NCBI RefSeq assembly: GCF_937146585.1
Contig: NZ_CAKZRO010000022.1
Coordinates: 1-64,000, forward strand
Direction of reading: 5' to 3'
DNA from: an uncultured Halorubrum sp.
GTDB lineage: Archaea > Halobacteriota > Halobacteria > Halobacteriales > Haloferacaceae
DNA length: 64,000 nt
Under the pieces are notes generated by a model. The model searched no databases. It had not been told where the DNA came from and saw only the letters and a list, made by a program, of their open reading frames with translations. Each line of letters begins with the position of its first letter. The first letter of the stretch is position 1. Below are positions 1-8,096 of this stretch, piece by piece. The translations under genes and the position numbers were made by a program.

Positions 1-1
1 T

Positions 2-253
2 ACAACGTCGACGAATACGACGGACACCTCGTCGACGAACACGACGAATACAACGGACACCTCGTCGACGAACACGTCCGCCCAGAGCACGGATACAAAC
101 GAAACGACCGACAACATCGGTAGTGAGACCCTGGTTACACAGGCCGCTGCGGAAGCATCGAGAGACACCACCGCGCAGGATACAACGTCTGGTCGACCGA
201 CCCAGTCTGTACCGGCTCACCCGGAGATGAACTACTCTGGGAGACGAGTGTGA
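2..253 (+). CDS. C-terminal fragment of a Thr/Ser-rich protein, 5' end off the window
   Basis: This frame stays open from the left edge to a TGA at 251-253, giving 83 residues. The first 40 or so are almost all Thr, Ser, Asn and Asp, followed by a mixed tail ending SGRRV. Thr/Asn-rich stretches of this kind are common as O-glycosylated stalks in haloarchaeal surface proteins, but no anchor (PGF-CTERM or membrane segment) follows, so the role is unknown. A second frame is also open to base 123 and cannot be excluded, because the repeat reads through in more than one frame. I prefer this frame because it is longer and has the more typical haloarchaeal composition. Confidence 0.4.
   Translation, partial: TTSTNTTDTSSTNTTNTTDTSSTNTSAQSTDTNETTDNIGSETLVTQAAAEASRDTTAQDTTSGRPTQSVPAHPEMNYSGRRV
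11..76 (+). repeat. 33-bp tandem repeat, two copies, in frame
   Basis: Bases 11-43 and 44-76 are the same 33-bp unit with one A/G difference, encoding TNTTDTSSTNT twice. The array may continue off the left edge. It is a coding minisatellite, the usual origin of Thr-rich stalks. Confidence 0.75.
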
Positions 254-745
254 CGATCGGATAACTAGTTCTGCCCACCCGTTGAACTCTCCCACGGAAC
301 CGCAATCTCGGACCAGCCCAACCGACCGCGCGATGTACTCCGGCGGAAGTTAGACACTCCCTCGGACAGGTTGAGCGATACTGAACGCGCAGCTCGAGCC
401 GGTATCGATCCTGTCACCTCCCTACTGTGCCGAGTGGCGGCTGCTCGTGGTCGTCAGCAGCACTCTGGTGACGGCCGAAGGTAGTCTCGATCCAGTCTAG
501 TAACAACGCGACGTGTCTGAACGGAATACTAACTGTAACGAAGCCGCAGGACGGCTCGAATCTGGTAACGATCAGACTGGTATCGTTTTATCCGTCGTTC
601 CTGATGTATCTACCAGCGGCACCAAACATACGATAAAATAAATTATCAGGCTAACAATAATGGAGGTTTATATCGCCGCTGCGCGAAGAAGTAGATAGAA
701 CCTGTCAACCGAAATGGACAGACTACCGAAACGATAGTTGAACGT
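254..745. other. Intergenic region without a recognised gene
   Basis: About 490 bases with no convincing ORF on either strand and clearly lower GC than the rest of the window. Near its right end is an AT-rich stretch (about 630-675) with GATAA/TTATC arms at 632-636 and 643-647 and a TTTATAT box at about 666-672, a likely promoter for the gene at 746. Confidence 0.5.
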
Positions 746-1339
746 ATGAACCTACCATTCGTCAACGACAGAAACGACGGGGTAAGCGCGCGTGAGAGTG
801 AACTATCCCGGAACGATATCTTCGATCTGCTATCGAACCGACGGCGACGGTTCGTCCTCCACGCGCTCAAGCGAATGAAAGAACCGGTCGAGCTCGCTGA
901 GCTTTCCACGTACGTTGCCGCGTGGGAGACGGAAACGGAGCCAGAAGAGATCGACCGGGAGGACCGACGGAGCGTGTACGTGACGCTCAGACGCACACAC
1001 CTCCCAAAACTGGACGAGAAGAACGTAATCCAGTTCGACGAATCAGAAAACACCGTCCAGTCGACAGAACTATTGGACAATATTGAGGTACACACCGAGG
1101 TCCTCCACGAAAAAGAGATCTCCTGGAGCCTGTACTACCTCGGACTCGCGGGCGTCTGTGGATTACTACTGGTTGCCGTCATCACAGAAGCACCCCTATT
1201 CGATTTGTTCGAACCCATTCACGTCGGGTTGTTCGCTGCCGGGATATTTTTCGTCTCCGCCGCGGCCCACCATTTCGTAGAGCGACACAGCCGGTTCGGC
1301 GTGACGCAAAAGCCGCCCGAAATCCATCAGCAGCAGTAG
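746..1339 (+). CDS. DUF7344-type winged-helix membrane protein
   Basis: A 197-residue protein with an N-terminal winged-helix-like domain (about residues 25-110), beginning with the LSNRRRRFVLHAL signature typical of the haloarchaeal DUF7344 family. Two hydrophobic segments follow near residues 127-147 and 155-172, with a short polar tail. The layout suggests a DNA-binding domain tethered to the membrane. Such genes are often found in haloarchaeal accessory regions and their targets are unknown. Base composition is lower in GC than the genes after 1.7 kb, so the gene may belong to a transferred segment. The first ATG is used. Confidence 0.75.
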   Translation: MNLPFVNDRNDGVSARESELSRNDIFDLLSNRRRRFVLHALKRMKEPVELAELSTYVAAWETETEPEEIDREDRRSVYVTLRRTHLPKLDEKNVIQFDESENTVQSTELLDNIEVHTEVLHEKEISWSLYYLGLAGVCGLLLVAVITEAPLFDLFEPIHVGLFAAGIFFVSAAAHHFVERHSRFGVTQKPPEIHQQQ

Positions 1340-1709
1340 TTGGGTGCCCCCTGGGCAGAGATCTATCCCAATTCACCAGATCAGTATCGCAGATTCCATT
1401 TGTTCTCGAACAGGGCGGACAGATACCGACCAGTAGCGATGCGACTCGGATCGCCCAGAGAGAATGGATCAGCGCAACCGACACCTCTACACGAGTCGCG
1501 CTGACAAAACGTCTGACTGTCGGCAAAACACAAACCGTCAGGCCGGTCGCCGACACACGTGGCGATACGGGACCGAGCACGCGCCTCGATTGATTCCCGT
1601 TCGCACGCCGTTACCCTCCAATATTCGGAGCGAACGTCCCGTATGTGAATTGCGAATTCGGCGACACAAACGAGAGCGGTAACGAAGCCAGTCTCATGTG
1701 TGCCGTCTC
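1340..1709. other. Intergenic region without a recognised gene
   Basis: About 370 bases between convergent genes. Short open frames exist on both strands, but none resembles a known protein or has a clear promoter. Composition changes here from moderate GC on the left to the high GC of the rest of the window. Confidence 0.5.
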
Positions 1710-2960
1710 CTATACCTCGATCCGCTCCCCGATCGCCGGCGCGCTCGCCTCGAACCCGTCCGCCCGCAGGTCCGCCGCGAACGCCTCGCAGCGGTCGCCG
1801 TGGTTCACCAGCACGCGCGCTCCTCGATACGACTCCAGGAACGACTTCAGCCCGTCGCGGTCGGCGTGCGCGGAGAAGTCGTACTGCTCGACGCGAGCGC
1901 TCACGGGCATCACGCGCCCGTCGATCTCGGCGCGACCCGACTCCAGGAGGTCCCGTCCGGGCGTCCCCTCGACCTGATACCCGGTCATCGCGACCTTGTT
2001 CACCGGGTTGGCTCGGATGGCGGGGATGTACGTCATCGCGGGGCCGCCGGAGAGCATCCCGCTGGTGGTGACGATGGCCGCGTTGCCGTCGGCGATGCGC
2101 TCGCGCTGCCAGTCCCGGCCGGTGACGAAGCGCGCGTGCGACTTCGCGCGCCGGAGCGCCTCGGGGTCGCGGACGAAGTCGGGGTACCGCCGCAGCATCT
2201 CGGTGACCGACTTCCCCATCCCGTCGACGTAGCATGGGATGTCGTGGGCCGCACAGACTAACAACAGCTCCTGGGTGCGCCCGATGGCGAACGCCGGGAC
2301 GACGACCGTCCCGCCCTCCCAGAGCGTCGTCTCGACGCTCTCCGCGAACCGCCGCTCGACCTCGCTCCGGTCGTCGTGTTCCACGTCGCTGTACGTGCTC
2401 TCGCAGATCACCACGTCGGCGTCGGGCCGCGCCGTCGTCCCCGCGACCAGCCGCTGGTCGTCGGTGTGGAAGTCGCCGGTGTACAGCAAACGCGTCTCGC
2501 CGTCGTCAATGAGGACGTGCGCGGAGCCCGGGATGTGGCCCGCGGAGAACAGCGTCACCTCGTACCCGCCGCCGTCGATTCCGCCGGCGACCGGGAAGGG
2601 GTCGCCGTACCCGTGCCGCCGCTCGACCTCGCCCAGCCGCGCGACGTGTTCCCGGCCGAACGGACACAGCGGGCTGTTGCCGTGGAGCTTCAGCGTGTCC
2701 TCGGCGAGCGTCCGCGCGAGTTCGCCGGTCGGCGGCGTCCAGTGGATCGGCGGTCGCCGGTCGCCCTTCAGGAGCGCGGGGACCGCCCCGACGTGGTCGA
2801 GGTGGCCGTGCGAGACGACGACCGCCTCCGGCTCGGGGTCGCGGACCGGGTACTGCGGCGGCTCCGCGGCCATGAGTCCGTAGTCCACGAGCAGCGCGTC
2901 GTCGACGAGGAGCGCGCTCCGGCCGACCTCGCGGGCGCCGCCGAGGAACTCGACCTCCAT
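1710..2960 (-). CDS. Beta-CASP metallo-beta-lactamase ribonuclease, aCPSF2-like
   Basis: A 416-residue MBL-fold protein with the metal motif HGHLDH at residues 51-56, later metal-binding His/Asp residues (GHIPGSAHV, YTGDFHTD) and a central beta-CASP region containing FAIGRTQELL. A C-terminal RNA-MBL segment carries FSAHAD and LVNHG. Its opening, LGGAREVGRSALLV, is the form seen in archaeal CPSF2 homologues without N-terminal KH domains. That family cleaves RNA as endo- and/or exonuclease. The frame is open for another 247 codons upstream, but the ATG at 2960 begins the conserved beta-strand, so longer starts are rejected. An assignment as aRNase J is less likely given the N-terminus. Confidence 0.85.
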   Translation of the reverse strand: MEVEFLGGAREVGRSALLVDDALLVDYGLMAAEPPQYPVRDPEPEAVVVSHGHLDHVGAVPALLKGDRRPPIHWTPPTGELARTLAEDTLKLHGNSPLCPFGREHVARLGEVERRHGYGDPFPVAGGIDGGGYEVTLFSAGHIPGSAHVLIDDGETRLLYTGDFHTDDQRLVAGTTARPDADVVICESTYSDVEHDDRSEVERRFAESVETTLWEGGTVVVPAFAIGRTQELLLVCAAHDIPCYVDGMGKSVTEMLRRYPDFVRDPEALRRAKSHARFVTGRDWQRERIADGNAAIVTTSGMLSGGPAMTYIPAIRANPVNKVAMTGYQVEGTPGRDLLESGRAEIDGRVMPVSARVEQYDFSAHADRDGLKSFLESYRGARVLVNHGDRCEAFAADLRADGFEASAPAIGERIEV

Positions 2961-3066
2961 CGAGCACACGTAGCCGCCCGCGGCGTTAGTGTCCGTCGGT
3001 CGGCGGAGTGGCTCTCCGGTCTGACGAACGACTCCTCGGTCGAGCGAGCGACGCCGCCGACCGGCG

Positions 3067-4113
3067 TCAGTCGATCCGCTCGGCCGCGTCGCGCTGGACC
3101 AGCGGGTCGGCGTTCTCGACCGGGAGGGAGACGACGTCCTCGCTCGCGAGGTCGTACTCCCGCTCGTCGACGCCGAAGATCGCCCCCACGTCGCGGGTGA
3201 TCCGGACCGTCGCCCGGTCGACAGAACGGTCCGTTTCCGCCCCGCCGCCGGCCGTCGATTCCGGGATCGGGCCGCCGTCCGTCGTCGCCCCGGATTCCGT
3301 CCCGTCGCCCGCGTCGCGGTCGGCCGCCGCGCTATCGCTCTCCTCGCCCGCGTCGTCGACGCCGACCGCTCCCGGCGGAGCCGGTTCTGGCGGGACCGGC
3401 GTCGGGTCGTCTCCGCCGTCGCCCGCGGACCCGCCGGTCGGCTCCGGTGCGGCCGGCGTCGAGTCGTCACCGGTCGCGATCGCCGGCTCCTCGCTCGAGG
3501 GGGATTCCGCCTCGGTTCCGCCCATCGCTCCGGCCAAGGTGTCCGGGACTGCCGGTCCGTCGTCGGGGTCCGGCGGTCCGGCGTCCGCCTCGGTCGCGGT
3601 CGAATCGGTCGGCGTCGACTCGGCCGTGGTCGACTCGCCGCCGAGAGCGTCGGGGGCACGCGACGTAGCGGAGTCGTCGGACGTCGGAGCCTCGCCGTCA
3701 ATCTGGACAGCCTCCGTCGCCGGCGACTCGCCGGCGAGCACGTCGAGCACCTCCGACTTGTTCGCGGTGATGCGTTCGACGAGGTCGTCGAACAGCCGGC
3801 GCTCTTCGGTCGTCATCCCCTCCTCGTCGACCGACATGTCGGCCGCGGCGAAGGAGGCGAGCTTGACGACCTTCCCGACCCGGCGCTCGTAGAGCGCCTC
3901 GGCGACCTCCTCGGCGGTCTCAACCTCGTCGGAGAGCCGGCGGATGTCGTCGTCCGCGAACGGGTTCTCGACCTGCTCTGCGCGGCGGTCGCGCGCGGCG
4001 CGCAAGTCCGCGACGTACGCGCCCACGTCGTCGTAAAACGAGTCCCGCAGGTGCTGGAGGCTGTCCTTCCGGCGCTCCTTCGCCTGCGCGGACCGGAGTT
4101 CGTCGAGGTTCAT
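3067..4113 (-). CDS. GINS complex subunit, Gins51-type
   Basis: A 348-residue protein. The N-terminal helical A domain (about residues 1-125) and the short C-terminal B domain (about 290-348, ending LVQRDAAERID) frame a Ser/Thr/Asp/Glu/Pro-rich low-complexity linker of about 160 residues. GINS binds MCM helicase and GAN/Cdc45 in the archaeal replisome, and the A-then-B order is that of Gins51. It sits 10 bases after priS on the same strand, the common archaeal GINS-primase pairing, so the two are probably co-transcribed. The linker is much longer than in non-halophilic relatives and is likely disordered. Confidence 0.85.
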   Translation of the reverse strand: MNLDELRSAQAKERRKDSLQHLRDSFYDDVGAYVADLRAARDRRAEQVENPFADDDIRRLSDEVETAEEVAEALYERRVGKVVKLASFAAADMSVDEEGMTTEERRLFDDLVERITANKSEVLDVLAGESPATEAVQIDGEAPTSDDSATSRAPDALGGESTTAESTPTDSTATEADAGPPDPDDGPAVPDTLAGAMGGTEAESPSSEEPAIATGDDSTPAAPEPTGGSAGDGGDDPTPVPPEPAPPGAVGVDDAGEESDSAAADRDAGDGTESGATTDGGPIPESTAGGGAETDRSVDRATVRITRDVGAIFGVDEREYDLASEDVVSLPVENADPLVQRDAAERID

Positions 4114-4123
4114 CTGTCGTCGG

Positions 4124-5287
4124 TCATCGTTCGGGGGCTTTCCGCGCCTCGCCGCGGGCCATCAGGAAGGCTCCCGCGAACTCGGGCACGGTGTTTCTAC
4201 CGGATTCAACTCTGACGCGCTCGCCGTTTAATTCTACCGTCCGATCCGCATCGGTCTCGATCCGGATCTCGCGGCCGACGAACCGGTCCGGGACCGCGTC
4301 CCGGAGCGGGTCGAAGTCGGCGAGCTCGTCGCGGTCGAGCGGCGTGACGACGAGGGCGGAGCCGCCGTGGAGCGTCCCCGGCAGCCGGATGAGCCGCCGG
4401 GTGTCGGTCGTCACCGGCTCGTCGATCGGGGCCGCGTCCGCCGCGGTCACGCGCGAGGCGAGCGCGGAGACGAGCCGGCGGACGCCCGGCCCGCCGGCCT
4501 CGACGTTGCCCTCGCGCACCGCGGTCGGGTTCCGGTCGAACGCGCCGAGGATCGTCTCTGCGCGCCCCTCGCCGATCCCGTCGAGCTCCATCAGCTCTTC
4601 CCGGGCCGCGTCCTCGTCCATCTCGCGGAGGTTGTCGGCGTACCGCACAAGCTCGTCGTGGACGCGCGCGCCCCACCCGCCCTCGGTCCGGAGGACGCGC
4701 TTCGTCGTCCCGCGGTCGGAGACGGTGCGGATCAGGCCGTCGGTGTCGAGGTCGATGGCGCGCACGTAGTCGACGATCTCGCGGCGCGCGTCGCTGTCCA
4801 ACTCCCGGACGCTCTCGTCGCGGACGTGGACGTGGTAGCCGCGCCCGCCGGAGAAGACGACGGTCACCTCGTCGAACGAGAAGTCGTCGTCGACGAAGTC
4901 GAGCAGCCGCAGGAGCGCCTCCTTACACGCTTCGAGCATCTCCGGGTACGCGGTGGTCTCGGGGTCAACGCCGGGGAGGTGGTCGGCGTCTAAGTCGAAG
5001 ACGAGGTCGGCGTTCCGCCACCCCTTCTGCCCCATCGTCGCGGCCCCCGGACTGTCGTAGCGCGCGGCCGAGAAGTAGGCGTGCCGCGGCGCGTTGTCCG
5101 CGAAGAACGTGTCGACGTCGCCGAGGTCGTACAGCGACTGATGCCGAACCATCGTCGTCCCCGACCCGGGGGTCCACGGGATGTGGCCCCACTCGCGGAG
5201 GTTCGCGTCCGGCGGGAGCGACAGCGACACCGACCGGTAGTAGTCGCCGAACCGCCCCCGGAGGTACTCGCGGGTCCGGTCGTCCAT
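4124..5287 (-). CDS. priS: DNA primase small (catalytic) subunit PriS
   Basis: A 387-residue archaeo-eukaryotic primase. The metal-binding DLD triad is at residues 98-100 and [10 protein letters not shown] at about 146-155; the nucleotide-binding [12 protein letters not shown] lies in the last third. PriS makes RNA or DNA primers together with PriL, which is not in this window. The N-terminal [13 protein letters not shown] is typical, supporting the ATG at 5287. The gene is the first of a minus-strand pair with the GINS gene. A predicted helix-hairpin-helix-like stretch ([15 protein letters not shown]) occurs between the two halves of the catalytic fold. Confidence 0.95.
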   Translation of the reverse strand: MDDRTREYLRGRFGDYYRSVSLSLPPDANLREWGHIPWTPGSGTTMVRHQSLYDLGDVDTFFADNAPRHAYFSAARYDSPGAATMGQKGWRNADLVFDLDADHLPGVDPETTAYPEMLEACKEALLRLLDFVDDDFSFDEVTVVFSGGRGYHVHVRDESVRELDSDARREIVDYVRAIDLDTDGLIRTVSDRGTTKRVLRTEGGWGARVHDELVRYADNLREMDEDAAREELMELDGIGEGRAETILGAFDRNPTAVREGNVEAGGPGVRRLVSALASRVTAADAAPIDEPVTTDTRRLIRLPGTLHGGSALVVTPLDRDELADFDPLRDAVPDRFVGREIRIETDADRTVELNGERVRVESGRNTVPEFAGAFLMARGEARKAPER

Positions 5288-5396
5288 TCGTCTCCTCTCG
5301 TACCCGCGGTCGACGTATCAACGTTACCGTTCGCGGACGACCGTCGGCAGTAGCGTTTTGTCCGGGAGCCCCGTTAGTCGCACACGGTTGGTCTCC

Positions 5397-5621
5397 ATGC
5401 TCGACGAGATCCTCGACGTGCTCATCGGTGAGCTAACCAAGCTGATCCCCGACGTCGTCTGGGGGACGATCTTCCTCCTGACGGGGCTCCTGACGGCGAT
5501 GATCGGCTTGACAACCCTCCTCGGCGTGGCGACGGTCGGCCTGTCGCCGCAGTTCGGCGGGATACTGACCGCCGTCGGCGCGCTGCTGGTGGGCGGCGTG
5601 TTAGTCTCCCGGTCCCGATGA
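5397..5621 (+). CDS. Small two-segment membrane protein
   Basis: A 74-residue protein starting MLDEILDVLIGE, with two hydrophobic segments (about residues 22-44 and 48-70) and an Arg-containing C-terminus. A TTG start 39 bases upstream is possible but adds an unlikely polar extension. It is divergent from priS and precedes another small gene on the same strand. The family was not recognised; similar short membrane proteins are common in haloarchaea. Confidence 0.65.
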   Translation: MLDEILDVLIGELTKLIPDVVWGTIFLLTGLLTAMIGLTTLLGVATVGLSPQFGGILTAVGALLVGGVLVSRSR

Positions 5622-5684
5622 CCCTCGAACCCGGCGACCGACCTCGGCCACAACACTATCCGGGACCGCGCCGTACCGCACGGT

Positions 5685-5831
5685 ATGCGCTCGGAAGAGG
5701 AGGTCAGAGAGCAGTACGAGTTCCTCCGCGAGCAGTTGGACGACGAGGAGATGAACCACCGCGGCGTCGAGGAGCTGTTCGCGCACTACAAGCGCGCGCT
5801 CGGCTGGGTGTTAGAAGAGGAACACATGTGA
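5685..5831 (+). CDS. 48-residue conserved-looking small protein
   Basis: ATG at 5685 to TGA at 5829 encodes MRSEEEVREQYEFLREQL and a further 30 residues ending VLEEEHM. It is Glu-rich, amphipathic and helical in character, with haloarchaeal codon bias (GC third positions) throughout. It lies 63 bases after the membrane-protein gene. Short acidic helical proteins of this kind are widespread in haloarchaea; no function is known to me. It is called on codon use and composition only. Confidence 0.65.
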   Translation: MRSEEEVREQYEFLREQLDDEEMNHRGVEELFAHYKRALGWVLEEEHM

Positions 5832-5875
5832 GCGGCGTACAACACGTTTATTACGCTCTACCCGCTATCGTCAGG

Positions 5876-5952
5876 TGACGCTTCGTCTGGAGGGCCGAAG
5901 CGTCAGCGGGGACCAATCGGCAGGCCCGACGCGGCTTTTTTCCGCGTCGGGC
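5876..5952. other. Two tandem perfect hairpins
   Basis: TGACGCTTCG (5876-5885) pairs with CGAAGCGTCA (5896-5905) across a 10-base loop. GCCCGACGCGG (5924-5934) pairs with CCGCGTCGGGC (5942-5952) across the loop CTTTTTT. Both stems are perfect, at 10 and 11 bp. They lie in the 405-base gap after the 48-residue gene. They could be a terminator region or part of a small RNA. The T-run is in the loop rather than after the stem, so this is not a canonical intrinsic terminator. Confidence 0.6.
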
Positions 5953-6236
5953 GTGCCTTCTTCGGACTCACGACCGCCAGCGATCGCTCTCGCTTCGGCC
6001 AGTCCCGGTCGCGCGAGCCGATCAGACGCGCACGGTCTGCGCCGTCGAACGCGACACATATCAGACGCTGAAAACGACGCCCGACCGGTGATGTGCGAAC
6101 TCGTCTCGTGTGAGAGTTACGGAGTTGACAGAACCGAGGTAGCCGTTTCGGGGCGGTAGGAGCCGGTGATAGGTCGTACGAGGACTGATATAACGGTATA
6201 TTTATTTATTCTCGGAGAGAATGTATACGCAGTTGT
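5953..6236. other. Intergenic region with a promoter at its right end
   Basis: No supported gene. The last 60 bases are AT-rich, with TATATTTATTTATT at about 6197-6210, a TATA box 27-40 bases before the PadR start at 6237. The transcript would be leaderless or nearly so. Confidence 0.55.
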
Positions 6237-6512
6237 ATGTACGACCTCACAGGTTTCCAGCGTGACCTGCTCTACGTGATCGCGGGACTCGACGAGCCAC
6301 ACGGGCTGGCGATCAAGGAGGAACTCGAAGAGTACTACGAGAAGGAGATCCACCACGGCCGCCTCTACCCGAACCTCGACACGCTCGTCGAGAAGGGGCT
6401 CGTCGAGAAGGGCCAGCGCGACCGCCGCACCAACTACTACACGCTGACCCGCCGCGGCCGCCGCGAGATCGAGGCCCGCACCGACTGGGAAGCCGAGTAC
6501 ATCGAGCACTGA
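6237..6512 (+). CDS. PadR-family transcriptional regulator
   Basis: A 91-residue winged-helix protein opening with LTGFQRDLLYVIAGLDEPHG. It continues with the recognition segment HHGRLYPNLDTLVEKGLVEK and the wing TNYYTLTRRGRREIEAR, all hallmarks of short PadR regulators. PadR proteins bind as dimers to palindromes and commonly repress neighbouring or distant genes. It stands alone behind its own TATA box, so its target is not visible from context. The length is complete for the single-domain haloarchaeal type. Confidence 0.9.
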   Translation: MYDLTGFQRDLLYVIAGLDEPHGLAIKEELEEYYEKEIHHGRLYPNLDTLVEKGLVEKGQRDRRTNYYTLTRRGRREIEARTDWEAEYIEH

Positions 6513-6779
6513 TCCGGCCGCCCGTCGCTCCCGCGGTCGACCGACGGCCGCCGTCGGCCGCCCGCGCCGACGCGCTCCTTTCTCGTCGAACGCTTCTATC
6601 ACTCCCTCCGCGTCGCGTCCCGTTCGCCGGCGATCCGTCTCGGTAGCCGGTAGACTCGTCCCGATAGCCGCGGGTCCGTCCCGACCGCCGCCCGCCCGTC
6701 CCGCTCGGCGCGCGTCGGACCGACCGGCGCGCGGCCGCGAACGGTTGGATTCAAGTCCGCCCCGGCGGAACCCGGTCGT

Positions 6780-8096
6780 ATGCAACCGGGAGATCGCGTC
6801 CGCGTCGAGCGCGGGGGCGTCACCAACGAGGGCGTACTGCTCCCCTCCACGACGCGCGACCACCTCGTCGTCAAGCTGGACGGCGGGTACAACGTCGGCA
6901 TCGACCGCGAGGCGGCCGACGTCGAGGTGTTGGAGTCCGGCGTCCGCGAGGTCGACCCCGCGGCCGAGACCGACGACGGCGACGCCACCTCGGAGATCAC
7001 CTTCGACGACGAGCTCCCCACCGTCTCGCTCATCTCCACCGGGGGGACGATCGCCTCCACCGTCGACTACCGGACGGGGGCGGTCACCGCGCAGTTCGAC
7101 GCGGAGGACGTCCTCCGCGCGGTCCCCGAACTCGCCGGGCGCGCGAACTACCGCGGGCGCGTCGTCGCGAACATCCTCTCGGAGAACATGGAGCCGTCCA
7201 TCTGGCGCGACCTCGCCGCGGCCGTCGCGGAGGAGATCGAGGCGGGCGCGGACGGCGTCGTCGTGATGCACGGGACCGACACGATGCAGTACTCCGCGTC
7301 CGCGCTCTCGTTCATGCTCGATTCGCCCGTTCCGGTCGTGTTCACGGGGAGCCAGCGCTCCGCGGACCGCCCCTCCTCGGACAACGTCATGAACGCGGTG
7401 TGCGCCGTCGAGGCCGCGAAGGCCGACCACGCGGAGACGCTGGTGTGTATGCACGCGACCCAGTCCGACGACGCCTGCGCGCTCCACCGCGGCACGCGCG
7501 TCCGCAAGAACCACACCTCCCGCCGGGACGCCTTCGAGACGGTCGGCGCCGCGCCGCTCGGCCTGATCGACTACGAGCGCGCCGCGGAGGCGGGCGCCGA
7601 GGGCGACGCGGCCGACGCCGCCGTCGAGTGGAACCGCGAGCCCCGCCCGCGGGGCGGAACCGACGGGAGCGACGCGGCCGACGACGGCGCGGTCGCGCTC
7701 GCGCCCGACCTCGACGGCGACGTCGAACTCGTCAAGTTCACGCCCGGGATGGACCCGGCCGCGTGGGCGTACCTCGACGACAAGGACGGCGTCGTGATCG
7801 AGGGGACCGGGCTCGGCCACGTCCACACCGACCTCATCCCGCGGATCGAGGAGTTGGTCAATGGCGGGACCGTCGTCGCGATGACGAGCCAATGCCTCGA
7901 CGGGCGGGTCTGCGACCGCGTGTACGACACCGGCCGGGATCTCCTGGACGCCGGCGTCGTCGAGGCGGGCGACACCCTCCCCGGCACCGCGAAGGTGAAG
8001 CTCATGTGGGCGCTCGCGAACCGCTCGGACCCCGCCGACGCGATGACGCGCGACCTCGCGGGCGAGCTGACCGAGGAGTCGCGGCCCTGGCGATGA
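6780..8096 (+). CDS. gatD: Glu-tRNA(Gln) amidotransferase subunit D
   Basis: A 438-residue protein of the archaeal GatDE amidotransferase, which converts Glu-tRNA(Gln) to Gln-tRNA(Gln). The short N-terminal barrel (about 1-60) is GatD-specific. The asparaginase-like domain carries TGGTIAS at 87-93 and HGTDTM at 164-169, the two threonine/aspartate active-site motifs that release ammonia. An acidic insert of about 30 residues (about 280-310) is a halophilic addition. GatE is not in the window, as is usual in archaea. The stop overlaps the start of the GNAT gene (ATGA), so the two are translationally coupled. Confidence 0.95.
   Translation: MQPGDRVRVERGGVTNEGVLLPSTTRDHLVVKLDGGYNVGIDREAADVEVLESGVREVDPAAETDDGDATSEITFDDELPTVSLISTGGTIASTVDYRTGAVTAQFDAEDVLRAVPELAGRANYRGRVVANILSENMEPSIWRDLAAAVAEEIEAGADGVVVMHGTDTMQYSASALSFMLDSPVPVVFTGSQRSADRPSSDNVMNAVCAVEAAKADHAETLVCMHATQSDDACALHRGTRVRKNHTSRRDAFETVGAAPLGLIDYERAAEAGAEGDAADAAVEWNREPRPRGGTDGSDAADDGAVALAPDLDGDVELVKFTPGMDPAAWAYLDDKDGVVIEGTGLGHVHTDLIPRIEELVNGGTVVAMTSQCLDGRVCDRVYDTGRDLLDAGVVEAGDTLPGTAKVKLMWALANRSDPADAMTRDLAGELTEESRPWR

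Noticed and set aside
1-76. Repeats at the left edge as a CRISPR array
   Set aside because: Units are directly abutting with no spacers and are in frame with a Thr-rich protein.
1710-3701. A single 663-codon minus-strand frame covering the aCPSF2 gene and beyond
   Set aside because: The part upstream of 2960 is Arg/Pro/Thr-rich and lies opposite the GINS linker; the conserved MBL start is at the ATG at 2960.
5924-5952. Hairpin as a classic intrinsic terminator
   Set aside because: The T-run is in the loop and no T-run follows the stem on either strand.
6117-7892. 591-codon minus-strand frame opposite gatD and the PadR gene
   Set aside because: Composition (Val/Arg/Gly/Asp) is that of an antisense shadow; both plus-strand genes are well supported.
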